Part shown: piece by piece, positions 16,432-25,363 of the stretch
Layout: every line of letters begins with the position of its first letter
How positions within the stretch are numbered: the first letter of the stretch is position 1
Assembly: GCA_965601975.1 (NCBI GenBank)
Contig: OZ271856.1
Coordinates: 1,364,001 to 1,428,000, forward strand
Length of the DNA: 64,000 bases
Source: JANQIO01 sp965601975
GTDB taxonomy: Bacteria; Pseudomonadota; Gammaproteobacteria; Pseudomonadales; Halieaceae
Direction of reading: 5' to 3'
The notes under the pieces: generated by a model
Database searches by the model: none
The model's input: only the letters and a program-made list of their open reading frames with translations
What the model was told of the DNA's origin: nothing
Program-made: the position numbers and the translations under genes

Positions 16432-16973
16432 GTTATGAAGCCGCAGATCACAATTACAACGTAGGCGGCAAACAGGCCGGCGGTCAAGTACATCTCCCGG
16501 TCCAGGTACAGGAAGATCGCAAGGCTGTCGACCACGATCCAGTACAACCAGTTCTCCAGGATTTTCTGTGCGACCATCCAGGTCGTCAGCAGGGCGCCCC
16601 AGGTGGTGAAAGAATCCAGGTAGGGCCAGGCGGCGCTCGTATAGCGCCCCAGCAGATACCCCGACACGGCACTCAGTGCCAGCACACCGGTGATGGCCAG
16701 CAGGTGTTGCTGCATACCCCAGCGGGAGATCGCCAGGCTGCCGTCGTCGCGCTCGCCGTGTTGCCAGTGCCACCAGCCGTAGACCGCCATCGCCAGGTAG
16801 TACACCTGCAGGGCGGATTCCATCAGCAGGTTCACGTTCCAGAACAGGAACAGGAAGATCAGGCTGCTGGCGAAGGCCGCGTACCAGCAGCTGATCTTCT
16901 CGAACATGGCCAGCAGCAGGTAGGCAATGCCCAGCACCACTGCCAGGGCTTCCCAGGGATTCATTTCGGACAC
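16398..16973 (-). CDS. pnuT: PnuC-family permease, probable thiamine transporter PnuT
   Basis: The 191-aa protein has about seven hydrophobic segments and the PnuC-family motif ENWLYWIVVDSLAIFLYL near residues 142-160. PnuC imports nicotinamide riboside; family members under TPP control import thiamine (PnuT). It begins at GTG 16973, two bases after the receptor stop, so translation is probably coupled. Together with the outer-membrane receptor and the kinase it would move thiamine into the cytoplasm and trap it by phosphorylation. Confidence 0.85.
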   Translation of the reverse strand: MSEMNPWEALAVVLGIAYLLLAMFEKISCWYAAFASSLIFLFLFWNVNLLMESALQVYYLAMAVYGWWHWQHGERDDGSLAISRWGMQQHLLAITGVLALSAVSGYLLGRYTSAAWPYLDSFTTWGALLTTWMVAQKILENWLYWIVVDSLAIFLYLDREMYLTAGLFAAYVVIVICGFITWTRHYRAQSA

Positions 16974-16975
16974 GG

Positions 16976-19123
16976 CTAGAAGCTGTAGTTGGCGGTAACG
17001 CCTACCATGCGCGGTTCACCGAGCTGAAAGTAATCCTCGACCACGTAGTCCTTGCGCGGGTCGTTGCCGAAACTGCCGAAGCCGCGCACGCTGTAATCCT
17101 CGTCGGTCAGGTTGCGACCCCAGAGCTGCAGGGACCAGTTGTCGGCGCTGTAGGCGAGGCTGCCGTGAAGCAGTTCGTAGCTGTCGGCTTGGGCGTCGTG
17201 GCGGTCCGAGAAATAGAAGTCGTCCTTGCCCTCGACTTCGAGCCGCAGTGACAGGTTGGGCGTGAAGTTATAGCGGCCGCCCAGGCTGAACTGGTAGTTG
17301 GGCGCCTGGGCCTGGTCGCGGCCGGACAGGTCTTCGCCGAACACGTTCACGTAATCCTCGAACTCGGTCTCCAGCAGGCCCAGGTTGGCCCACAGCTGCA
17401 GCCGGTCACTGGCCAGCCAGTTCAGTTCGACCTCGGCGCCGTAGTTCTCGCCGTCCGCCGCGTTGCTGGTGTAGTCGATGAACGTGGTGGCGCCGCCCTC
17501 CTGGGGAATGAGGAAGGAGCCGCGTACCTGCTGGTCCTCGCGGTCCATGAAGAACAGCGCGACCCGGGCCTGCAGGGTGTTCTGGAGCACTGACGCCTTC
17601 ATGCCGACCTCGTAGTTGATGAGAGTTTCCTCATCGAACTCACGCACGGAATTGAGCCCGGCGATGATGTCCGGGTCGTCGGTGGCGTCGATGGAAGCGA
17701 GAATGCCACCGTTGACGCCATTGGCCCGGTAGCCGCGGGACACGCTGCCGTACAACAGGACGCCCTCGGACCAGTCGTATTCCAGGGCCAGTTTGCCGCC
17801 CCACAGGTTTTCGTCAGGGTTGAAGGCAACGGCGTTGCTGTCGCTGTAATCGGTATCGCGATTTTCGAAGCGCAGACCGGTCACCAGGGTCAGGCGCTCG
17901 GTCAGCGCCGTGTCCAGCTGCCCGAAAACAGCGTACGTTTCGGTGTCGTACTCGCTGTCGAAGGGCGCGGCAAACGTGTAGCGGCGGTCCAGGTCCTCCT
18001 CATTGTCCAGGTAGTACAGTCCCGCCACCCACTGGGTGCGTCCGCCGAAGAGGGCAGAACTGTCGTTCGACAGGATGCGCAGCTCTGCGCTGACGCTGTC
18101 GCGCTCGCGCAGGTACTGGTCAGTTGAGCTGTAGCCGAAGGGATGAAAACCCACGAAGGTCCAGTCCTCGTCATAGCGGTAGTCGCTGTCACTGTTGGCA
18201 TAGCTCAGCAATGCCCGCGTATCGAATGCCTCGAAGCTGGAAGAGAGATTGACCGATACGGCGAAAGATTCCTGGGCGTCGCGCCCCGGCTCATCGGAGA
18301 TGGTGTCGCGCACGTTGTCGAGGGAAAAGGCATCGTAGCCGTTGTCGACGTCGATATAGGTAAGACCGAGATCGACAGTGTGCGCACTCGATGCCATCCA
18401 GCGCAGGCGCCCGCGCAGGGTGGTCTCGTCGCGCTCCTGGGTGTCGTCGTCGCCGAGAAAGTCGTTGTCCGCGAAGCCATCGCTCAGATAGCGCTCTCCC
18501 GCCACCCGGTAGAGCAGGCTGTCGGTGAGCGGTCCGCCGCTCACCAGGCCCACGCCATAGCTGTCATAGGCACCGGCCGTGGCCTCGACCCGGTGGTAGA
18601 AATCTTCGGTCGGCGCATTGCTGCGAATGTCGATCAGGCCCGCCAGCGCGTTGGCCCCGTGTAGCGTGCCCTGGGGGCCGCGCAGTACTTCCACCTGTTC
18701 CACGTCGAACAGGGTGCCGATGGATCCGATACCGCTGAAATCCACGCCGTCGAGACGCAGTCCCACCGACGGATTGAGCGGCTCCTGGAACTGGCTGCGA
18801 TCACCGACGCCGCGAATCTGGAAATAGCGCGCCCGCGAGGTGCCGCCGGCGAAGTTCACATTGGGTGCCAGGTTGAGGACTTCTTCCAGGTGCTGAGCAG
18901 CACGCTGGCGGATGTCATCGGCACCGACCACGCTGGTGCTGGCGCTTGAGTCCATCAGGTTGGTCTTGCGGAATTCCGCGGTGACGATGACGACTTCGGG
19001 CTCGACGTCCGCAGCGCCGGCGACGCTTGATGACAGGGCAACCAGCGACGAAAGCGCTGCTGTCAGTGCAGGGACCGCGGCCGATGAGGGCGCCGCGGCC
19101 AATAAAGAATTTCGGTATCTCAC
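16976..19123 (-). CDS. TonB-dependent receptor for thiamine (TPP-regulated)
   Basis: The 715-aa protein has an Ala/Ser-rich signal peptide, a TonB-box region (EVVIVTAEFRKTN), a plug with VEVLRGPQGTLHGANALAG, and a barrel ending with VGVTANYSF. I chose the GTG at 19123 because GGAGAG lies eight bases upstream and the longer frame runs through the riboswitch. The TPP riboswitch upstream and the PnuT-like and kinase genes downstream mark it as the thiamine outer-membrane receptor type that comparative genomics has described. Ligand is inferred from regulation. Confidence 0.88.
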   Translation of the reverse strand: MRYRNSLLAAAPSSAAVPALTAALSSLVALSSSVAGAADVEPEVVIVTAEFRKTNLMDSSASTSVVGADDIRQRAAQHLEEVLNLAPNVNFAGGTSRARYFQIRGVGDRSQFQEPLNPSVGLRLDGVDFSGIGSIGTLFDVEQVEVLRGPQGTLHGANALAGLIDIRSNAPTEDFYHRVEATAGAYDSYGVGLVSGGPLTDSLLYRVAGERYLSDGFADNDFLGDDDTQERDETTLRGRLRWMASSAHTVDLGLTYIDVDNGYDAFSLDNVRDTISDEPGRDAQESFAVSVNLSSSFEAFDTRALLSYANSDSDYRYDEDWTFVGFHPFGYSSTDQYLRERDSVSAELRILSNDSSALFGGRTQWVAGLYYLDNEEDLDRRYTFAAPFDSEYDTETYAVFGQLDTALTERLTLVTGLRFENRDTDYSDSNAVAFNPDENLWGGKLALEYDWSEGVLLYGSVSRGYRANGVNGGILASIDATDDPDIIAGLNSVREFDEETLINYEVGMKASVLQNTLQARVALFFMDREDQQVRGSFLIPQEGGATTFIDYTSNAADGENYGAEVELNWLASDRLQLWANLGLLETEFEDYVNVFGEDLSGRDQAQAPNYQFSLGGRYNFTPNLSLRLEVEGKDDFYFSDRHDAQADSYELLHGSLAYSADNWSLQLWGRNLTDEDYSVRGFGSFGNDPRKDYVVEDYFQLGEPRMVGVTANYSF

Positions 19124-19126
19124 AGA

Positions 19127-19151
19127 GTCTCTCCAAGTAAAGCAAAGAGAC
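19127..19151 (-). promoter_or_regulatory. Hairpin overlapping the receptor's ribosome binding site
   Basis: In the transcript GTCTCT can pair with AGAGAC around a 13-base loop. The 3' arm overlaps the GGAGAG Shine-Dalgarno sequence four bases before the GTG start. It is a plausible translational expression platform for the TPP riboswitch. The six-pair stem is short, so confidence is moderate. Confidence 0.45.
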
Positions 19152-19198
19152 CCGGCTGGCGACGTATCTGGATTGCGGATGAGCGAATGAAAGGCTTC

Positions 19199-19305
19199 AC
19201 CTATTCCTACGCCGGTGCTAACCGGATCAGGTTCAAAGGGTTCACCGTGTCTCTTTCGCAGCAAGCGAAAACCCCGGCATCTCAGGCGTTTGCCACCCCT
19301 CAGGT
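19199..19305 (-). promoter_or_regulatory. TPP (thiamine pyrophosphate) riboswitch
   Basis: On the minus strand the conserved THI-box elements appear in order: GAGGGGTGG, CGCCTGAGATGCCGG, then CCCTTTGAACCTGATC, then CCGGTTAGCACCGGCGTAGG. The outer stem is closed by ACCT and AGGT. This is a near-consensus riboswitch. TPP binding should shut off the thiamine receptor, permease and kinase downstream. Confidence 0.95.
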
Positions 19306-19369
19306 TGTCGTGCATCAAAATGCCGCTACAGTGTATCATTGACAGCCGCATCGAAACATAAAAAGGACG

Positions 19370-20512
19370 ATGTGCCCCTCAGACGATAGAAGGGATTCCG
19401 ACAGCTCGAAACTTTCCCGGGACAGCATCGCCTACCGCGATGTCGACTCCCAGATGGGGGAGTTTGCCCGCACTGTCGAACTCAACGAGCGCATCCTGCA
19501 GCGTCTCCAGCGCTATGAACTCATGCTGCTGGATTCCGCCAGCCTGGCTGCACTGCTCGACGTTCTGCTGAACACCACGCCCGGGCATTTCGGGCTGAGC
19601 GGTGTGAGCCTGACGCTGTACGACCCCGACGGCGAGCTGGCAGCCCTGCTGCCCGACGACGTCGAGTTCGGTATGGATCTCAACCTGGAGACTGACTCCT
19701 TCGACATGCAGCAGCTCTACGGGGCCAGGCCCAAGGTCGAGCTGATTGTGTCCGAGGATGTACGCGCACTGCGCGCTATCGCGAACGTCGACAGCGGCCA
19801 GTGCGCCATCATGTTGCCGCTGGTGCGCGGCGACCTGCTGGTGGGCAGCTTTCACTGGGTGGCCGAGGACCCCGAGGCGTTCAATACCGACACCGAACTC
19901 GACATTCTCAATCACCTGGCGGCGATCATCGCCATCTGTCTGGAAAACTGCACGAACGCGGAGCGCCTGTCGCAGCTCAGCCTGCTGGACCCGCTGACCC
20001 GGCTGTCGAACAAGCGCGCTTTCGAAATGGAGCTGCGCAAGGAAGTATCCCGCGCTCACCGCAACCAGAAGACGCTGACGCTGATGTTGCTGGAGGTCGA
20101 TGCCTTCTCGGATATCGCGGATAACTATGGCCACCTCTCTGCCGACTTCACCCTGAAAGCCGTGGGCCAGCACATCGCGCGGATGCTGAGGCGCACGGAC
20201 CACCTCGCTCGCGTCGGCGGCGCGCGCTTCGCGGTGCTGCTGCCTGCCTGTACCGAGTCCAAGGGCCAGGAAATCGGCGAGCGCATGCGCAGTGATACCG
20301 AGTTCATGGAGATCGACGACGGCCGCGGTGCCAACCTGTTTGCCAGCGTGTCCATCGGGCTGACCTGCTGGTCGCCCCAGAACTACCCGGCCATCAACAT
20401 GGAGCAGCTGGCCCAGCAGCTCAAGACGAACGCCTTCCAGGCGCTGCAGCGCTCCCAGGACGGCGGCGGCAACCGGGTGTCGCTGGTGCGGCTGGCGGCT
20501 GTCCTCACCTAG
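19370..20512 (+). CDS. DUF484/GAF-like and degenerate GGDEF protein
   Basis: The 380-aa product has an N-terminal coiled segment (residues 30-55), a GAF-like DUF484-type domain (about 60-200) and a C-terminal GGDEF-family domain beginning LSLLDPLTRLSNKRAFEMEL. The signature motif is GGARF (LARVGGARFAVLLP) in place of GGDEF, and the metal-binding loop reads LLEVDAFSDIADNYGHLSAD. Replacement of the signature acids means it probably cannot make cyclic di-GMP and may act as a sensor or binding protein. AAGGA sits seven bases before the ATG. It is divergent from the thiamine operon and ends at a shared terminator region. Confidence 0.8.
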   Translation: MCPSDDRRDSDSSKLSRDSIAYRDVDSQMGEFARTVELNERILQRLQRYELMLLDSASLAALLDVLLNTTPGHFGLSGVSLTLYDPDGELAALLPDDVEFGMDLNLETDSFDMQQLYGARPKVELIVSEDVRALRAIANVDSGQCAIMLPLVRGDLLVGSFHWVAEDPEAFNTDTELDILNHLAAIIAICLENCTNAERLSQLSLLDPLTRLSNKRAFEMELRKEVSRAHRNQKTLTLMLLEVDAFSDIADNYGHLSADFTLKAVGQHIARMLRRTDHLARVGGARFAVLLPACTESKGQEIGERMRSDTEFMEIDDGRGANLFASVSIGLTCWSPQNYPAINMEQLAQQLKTNAFQALQRSQDGGGNRVSLVRLAAVLT

Positions 20513-20519
20513 CAGGCAG

Positions 20520-20547
20520 AAAAAAGCCCGGGTGTTGCCACCCGGGC
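20520..20547 (-). terminator. Rho-independent terminator
   Basis: The perfect stem GCCCGGGTG/CACCCGGGC with loop TTGC is followed on the minus strand by TTTTTT. It terminates the TonB receptor transcript and lies between two convergent genes. The plus strand lacks a strong T-run, so termination in that direction is weaker. Confidence 0.88.
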
Positions 20548-20568
20548 TGTTACAGGGTCACCTACTAG

Positions 20569-23019
20569 CTAGTTACCGCTGAAGTTGTACACCACGTCGA
20601 CGCCGTAGGTGCGGGCGCGGCCGAAGGTGTTGCCGGCATAACCGAGGCTGGCGAAGTCGATGCCCCACTCCTCGTATTCCTCGTCCGCCAGGTTCTTGCC
20701 CCAGGCCGAGATGCGCAGGCTGCCTGAATCGCCCAGGCGGATCTCATTGAGGCTGACGCGTGCGTTGATGATCCAGCGGTCTTCCGCCGCATCGAACTGG
20801 TTTTGGAACGGGTGGAACACGAACTCGTCTGTGTAGTTCGCATCGACCCGCGCGCTCAGTGCGCCGAAGCTGAAGGGCGCGAAGTCGTACTGCAGTCCCA
20901 GGTTCAGGGTGTGCTCCGGCGAACGGCCCACCGTGGTCACATTGGAGATGTCCTCTTCCTGGTCGGTGGCGGGATTGCGGGCCAGGTACTCGTCGTAGTC
21001 CGCATCCAGGTAACCGTAGGTCACGTCTGCAATCAGGCCCTCGGCGAGTATTGCCACGGCATCCAGTTCGATCCCCCAGTAGGTCGCTTCACCGGCGTTT
21101 ACCAGGCGGCTGGAGGCGCCGCCGCTGCCGGCCTCGAACTGCGCAATCTGGATATCGTCAAATTCGTTGTAGAACACTGCCCAGTTGGTGCGCAGGCGAT
21201 TGTCCAGCCAGTCGGCCTTCATGCCCACCTCGAAAGAGTCCACCTCTTCCTCATCCACCTGGTCTTCCCAGGCAGTGAGCGTGGCCGCACGGGCATTGAA
21301 GCCGCCGGCGTTGTAGCCGGTGGAGTAGGTGGCGTAGACGTTCATGTCCTCATTGACGAACCAGTTCACGTTGAGCAGGTAGCTGACGTTGTCCCAGTCA
21401 TCCTCGTTCGTCACCTGGTCATCGATGCTCGTATGGCCCTGGTTTTCGCTGAACAGGAAGGCGTCGCGGTCGTCTTCGGTATAGCGCAGGCCCGCGGTTA
21501 GCTCGATGTCCTCGGTCAGCTCATAGGTGCCCTGGCCGTAGATCGCCCAGGACTCGGTGTCCTGGCCGTAGATCAGGTCGACAGCGCCATTGAGGTTCGG
21601 GTCGGCCCCCGGGAAAGGGAAGGGCAGCGGCAGGCGCTGGCTGCCGATACAGACGGGGCCCTGGTTTGGTACGTCATTACAGAAGCCGTTGGCGGTGTAC
21701 AGCGCCAGCAGCCCGGGGTCCCGGGGCGCCACGAACTGGATCGGCAGACCGAAGGTCTGCGGGTTGTCCTGGTACACCTCCTCGTCATAGTAGTAGGCGC
21801 CCAGGGTGTAGGTCAGCTTGTCGTCGAACAGGTCGCCGAACATCTGCAGTTCATGGGTGGTCATCTCCACCCAGCCGTCGGGAATCGCCGCGTGGAAACC
21901 CGGCGTCGGCACCACCTCGCCACCGCCGTAGAGCAAGTCAGCGGTATTCAGGGCGCCGCCGTCCAGGTCCGTGGCGTCATAAGTGGAATCCGTTTCCCTG
22001 TCGCCGAAGATATACTTGAACCGGATCTTGTCCAGCTCCAGTTCGGCGATGAACGTGTGCCCCTCTACCTCCAGTTCCTCCGTGCTCACCGCATCGAGGT
22101 TGTAGTCATCGCGGCGATCGTTAGGGTCGCCCACCAGCGCCGCCATCTCCTGGTAGAGCTGGCCGCCCAGGAAGGTGTAGGGGAACGGGGTATCGGTGAA
22201 GCCGTTGTAGATGCTGTCCTTCACCTCGGTGATCTGGAACGGTGTCGGCACGCCTTCGTTGTCGGTCTTGTCGTAGGCGTAGTCGAGGGTCAGGTTCTCG
22301 GTGGGCTCCAGCCTCAGGGCAATGCGGTAGCTGTCGTTGTCCTCGCTGGCCAGGTCATCCTCCTGGCCGGGGAAATCATTGTCGGCCCAGCCGTCGTATT
22401 CCATGTGCATACCGGACAGCTTCACAGACAGCATGTCGAAGAATTTCGGCAGGTCGACGCTGGCGCGGTAGCGCTGGTAGCCGTCGTTGCCGGCGCTGGC
22501 TTCCAGGGTGGCACCCAGTTCGCCCGTCGGCTTGACCGTGGTGACGTTGACCGCGCCCCCGGTACTGTTGCGCCCGAACAGGGTGCCCTGGGGTCCGCGC
22601 AGGACCTCGATGCTCTCCATGTCGACGATGTCGAAGACCGCGCCGACCGTCTTGCTCATGTACACGCCGTCGATGTAGAAGCTGACCTTCGGGTCCACCA
22701 ACAGCGCGGTCTCGCCGCTGCCGATGCCGCGGATGGCGATCGACATATTCGAGTTGGAGGAGGGCTGCTTCTGGATATTGGTGTTGGGCGCCATGCTGCC
22801 GATATCGGTGATATCGAAAATTCCCAGGTCCTCGATCTTCTGGCTGGTAAACGCGGTGACCGCGATCGGGGTTTCCTGCAGCATTGTTTCCCGGCGCTGG
22901 GCGGTAACCACGACCTCTTCCAGGGCGGTGGTACGCTCCTGCGCGGCGACCGACAGCGGGTTTGTAGCCATGACGGCCAGGGCCAGTGGAGCGAGCTGAA
23001 AAGCGACTTTGCGGGCCAT
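20569..23019 (-). CDS. TonB-dependent receptor, 816 aa, ligand unknown
   Basis: The start ATG at 23019 has AGGAG eight bases upstream, giving a signal peptide ending near VAAQ and a TonB box (LEEVVVTAQRRETMLQET). The plug carries VLRGPQGTLFGRNSTGGAVN, and the barrel ends in YGVDVVYNFSGN. The LEEVVVTAQRRE form is typical of the large receptor paralogues of marine and steroid- or aromatic-degrading proteobacteria. No dedicated periplasmic or inner-membrane partner is adjacent, so the ligand is unknown. The divergent neighbour is a flavin oxidoreductase, which may be co-regulated. Confidence 0.9.
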   Translation of the reverse strand: MARKVAFQLAPLALAVMATNPLSVAAQERTTALEEVVVTAQRRETMLQETPIAVTAFTSQKIEDLGIFDITDIGSMAPNTNIQKQPSSNSNMSIAIRGIGSGETALLVDPKVSFYIDGVYMSKTVGAVFDIVDMESIEVLRGPQGTLFGRNSTGGAVNVTTVKPTGELGATLEASAGNDGYQRYRASVDLPKFFDMLSVKLSGMHMEYDGWADNDFPGQEDDLASEDNDSYRIALRLEPTENLTLDYAYDKTDNEGVPTPFQITEVKDSIYNGFTDTPFPYTFLGGQLYQEMAALVGDPNDRRDDYNLDAVSTEELEVEGHTFIAELELDKIRFKYIFGDRETDSTYDATDLDGGALNTADLLYGGGEVVPTPGFHAAIPDGWVEMTTHELQMFGDLFDDKLTYTLGAYYYDEEVYQDNPQTFGLPIQFVAPRDPGLLALYTANGFCNDVPNQGPVCIGSQRLPLPFPFPGADPNLNGAVDLIYGQDTESWAIYGQGTYELTEDIELTAGLRYTEDDRDAFLFSENQGHTSIDDQVTNEDDWDNVSYLLNVNWFVNEDMNVYATYSTGYNAGGFNARAATLTAWEDQVDEEEVDSFEVGMKADWLDNRLRTNWAVFYNEFDDIQIAQFEAGSGGASSRLVNAGEATYWGIELDAVAILAEGLIADVTYGYLDADYDEYLARNPATDQEEDISNVTTVGRSPEHTLNLGLQYDFAPFSFGALSARVDANYTDEFVFHPFQNQFDAAEDRWIINARVSLNEIRLGDSGSLRISAWGKNLADEEYEEWGIDFASLGYAGNTFGRARTYGVDVVYNFSGN

Positions 23020-23053
23020 GGTGAGACTCCTGTTATTGTCGTGTGCGGAGAAT

Positions 23054-23100
23054 GCCAACTATAGAATTGGCGATATGCACTGTCGTAGCCCATTTGGGCT
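23054..23100. promoter_or_regulatory. Two inverted repeats upstream of the TonB receptor, candidate operators
   Basis: GCCAA-N8-TTGGC (23054-23071) and AGCCCA-TT-TGGGCT (23087-23100) lie in the divergent gap between the receptor and the flavin oxidoreductase gene. The first flanks a TATAGAAT-like stretch. They may be regulator sites; nothing else is recognisable in the rest of the gap to 23239. Confidence 0.3.
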
Positions 23101-23239
23101 ATATGGGGCGGGTGGCCCCGACATCGCCGGAGTGGTTATTCTTTTTAACCCAAAGCTGGATTTTTAGCCGCGGCAGGTCCGCTATGGCCCTGCGGGCGTT
23201 AGGCTCGCGGGCAGGACAGCGCTACCGGAACTCGACACT

Positions 23240-25363
23240 ATGGCCAGTACACGCCCACAACACCTGCTCTCTCCCGCCAGTATCGGCGGGGTCGAGCTTC
23301 GCAATCGCATCATCATGGCCCCCATGGGCAGCAACCTGAGCGAAGAAGATGGGCACTGCGGTGAGCGACTCCAGTCCTATTACGAGGCCCGCGCCAGGGG
23401 CGGGGCCGGGGCCCTGATCGTTGAGTGCGCCGCCGTGGGCTGGCCGCAGGGCAACTGCAATCCCAACCAGATTGGCATTTCCGGGGACGAATTCCTGCCG
23501 GGGCTGACCAGCCTGGCACAGCGCATCCGGCAGCACGGCTGCCGCGCCTTCATCCAGTTGCAGCATGCCGGCAAGGTGGCGGTCCGGGACATGGCAGCCG
23601 GCCGCCCGATGCTGGTGCCCTCGGTTCCCAGCCACACGCCGGACGACATGATGGAGGCACTGACCGGGGAGGAAATGGCCGCCTTCGTCAAATCCATGGC
23701 GGGCGCGAAGATCGAGTACCAGGTGGCCACCCAGGAAGATATCGACTGGCTGGTGGAGCGCTTTGCGGACGCTGCCGCCCGGGCCCAGCGCGCCGGCTTT
23801 GATGGCATCGAGCTGCATGCCGGTCACGGCTACATTCTCGCTGAATTTCTCTCGCCCAATGTGAACAAGCGCGATGACGCCTACGGCGGCAGCCTGGAAA
23901 ACCGGGCGCGGCTGCTGGTGGAAGTCATCCAGGCGGCGCGACAACGGGTAGGTGACGACTTCTCCATTTTCTGTCGGATCGACGCGCGGGAGTATCGGCT
24001 GAAAAACGGCATCGAACTGACCGACGCGATCGAGACGGCGCGCATCATCGAGCGCGCCGGCGCCGACGCGGTGCATGTCAGTGCCTACGCCAACTCCAGC
24101 TCGGGGATCGGGTTTACTGAAGCCCCGCTGGTGCACGAGCCGGGCGGCTACCTGGGCTTTGCCCGTGAGATCAAGCAGGCCGTCAGCATACCGGTGATCG
24201 CCGTGGGGCGAATTGAGCCCGACGTGGCGGAAGAGGTGCTGTCGTCCGGCGGCGCGGATTTCATTTCCATGGCCCGCAAGCTGCTGGCGGACCCGGAGCT
24301 GCCGAACAAGCTGTCCGAGGGACGAGCCGATGACATTCGGCCGTGCATCTACTGTTACACCTGCGTCAGCAGGATATTCCTCAACGACCACCTCATCTGC
24401 GCAGTCAATGCCCAGACCGGGTTCGAAGAGCACACGGCAATCGTGCCCGCCGAGAACCCGCGCAGGGTGCTGGTGGTGGGCGGGGGGCCGGCGGGCATGG
24501 AGGCGGCGCGTGTCGCCGCCCTGCGCGGCCACCAGGTGACCCTGTGTGAGCGGGGCGGCCGCCTCGGCGGTACCGTGTTCTTTGCCTCGATTCCCTACGC
24601 GGCCAACGGCCGGCTGATGGACTATCTCGCCCGGCAGGTCACAGACCTGCCTATCGATGTACGGCTTGGGACCGAGGTGAACGAGGCGCTGGTTCGAGAG
24701 CTGCAGCCGGATACGGTGGTGGTCGCGACCGGTGCGAAGCGGGAGGCGCCGGCTGTTGAAGGGACGGAACTCCGACACGTCTACAGCGGCGACGAACTTC
24801 GCGAACTGATGACCGGTGTTGGCGATACCGGGGTCGCCCACAAGCTGAGCCCGTTCCAGCGCCTGATGATGCTGGCCGGGAAGTGGCTCGGTATTACCCG
24901 CCGTGTGAGCTGGATTCAGCGGCTCAGCCACTGGTGGATGCCGGTGGGTCGCCGGGTCGCCGTCGTGGGTGGCGGCCTGGTGGGCCTGGAGCTTGCAGAG
25001 TTCCTGGTGGAACGTGGCAGGCAGGTAACGGTAATAGAAGAGGGCGAGAAATTCGGCGCCGAACTCGCCGTGGTGCGCCGCTGGCGCGTCTTGCACGGCC
25101 TGCGCGAACACGGCGTGGTGATGATCAATCGCTGCCGTGTCGAGAAAATCCGCCCCGGGTTCCTGGCACTGGCAACGGACGATGGCGCCGTTGATGTGGA
25201 AGCCGACACCGTGATTCTCGCCGCGGGCGCCGCCGGCGACCGCAGCCTGGCAGACCAGCTTGCCGCCACCGGGCTCGACGTCCACGTGGCCGGGGATTGC
25301 GACGGAGTCGGTTACATTCACGGTGCCATGCACAGCGGCCACCGGGTGGCTCGCAGCCTGTGA
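23240..25363 (+). CDS. NADH:flavin oxidoreductase / 2,4-dienoyl-CoA reductase family (FMN, 4Fe-4S, FAD)
   Basis: The 707-aa product has an Old-Yellow-Enzyme-like FMN barrel (residues about 8-340; HAGHGYILAEFLSP and NKRDDAYGGSLENRARL), an iron-sulfur cluster region (CIYCYTCVSRIF plus a later cysteine, about 365-385), and a C-terminal FAD/NAD(P) module (VLVVGGGPAGMEAARVAALR and VAVVGGGLVGLELAEFLVER). This is the layout of FadH, BaiH/BaiCD and trimethylamine dehydrogenase. It reduces an enoyl double bond of an enoyl-CoA or enone. Because a KshA-like oxygenase occurs in the window, a steroid enone is possible, but there is no direct evidence. Its stop overlaps trmH. Confidence 0.85.
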   Translation: MASTRPQHLLSPASIGGVELRNRIIMAPMGSNLSEEDGHCGERLQSYYEARARGGAGALIVECAAVGWPQGNCNPNQIGISGDEFLPGLTSLAQRIRQHGCRAFIQLQHAGKVAVRDMAAGRPMLVPSVPSHTPDDMMEALTGEEMAAFVKSMAGAKIEYQVATQEDIDWLVERFADAAARAQRAGFDGIELHAGHGYILAEFLSPNVNKRDDAYGGSLENRARLLVEVIQAARQRVGDDFSIFCRIDAREYRLKNGIELTDAIETARIIERAGADAVHVSAYANSSSGIGFTEAPLVHEPGGYLGFAREIKQAVSIPVIAVGRIEPDVAEEVLSSGGADFISMARKLLADPELPNKLSEGRADDIRPCIYCYTCVSRIFLNDHLICAVNAQTGFEEHTAIVPAENPRRVLVVGGGPAGMEAARVAALRGHQVTLCERGGRLGGTVFFASIPYAANGRLMDYLARQVTDLPIDVRLGTEVNEALVRELQPDTVVVATGAKREAPAVEGTELRHVYSGDELRELMTGVGDTGVAHKLSPFQRLMMLAGKWLGITRRVSWIQRLSHWWMPVGRRVAVVGGGLVGLELAEFLVERGRQVTVIEEGEKFGAELAVVRRWRVLHGLREHGVVMINRCRVEKIRPGFLALATDDGAVDVEADTVILAAGAAGDRSLADQLAATGLDVHVAGDCDGVGYIHGAMHSGHRVARSL

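Noticed and set aside
15925..16773. A 114-residue N-terminal extension of the thiamine kinase.
   Set aside because: The extension lies over the PnuT gene in a different frame and has no kinase similarity; the ATG at 16431 gives a normal length.
23222..25342. A 706-codon open frame on the minus strand opposite the flavin oxidoreductase gene.
   Set aside because: It is a by-product of GC-rich codon usage: the plus-strand protein has clear FMN, Fe-S and FAD motifs, while the antisense product has none.
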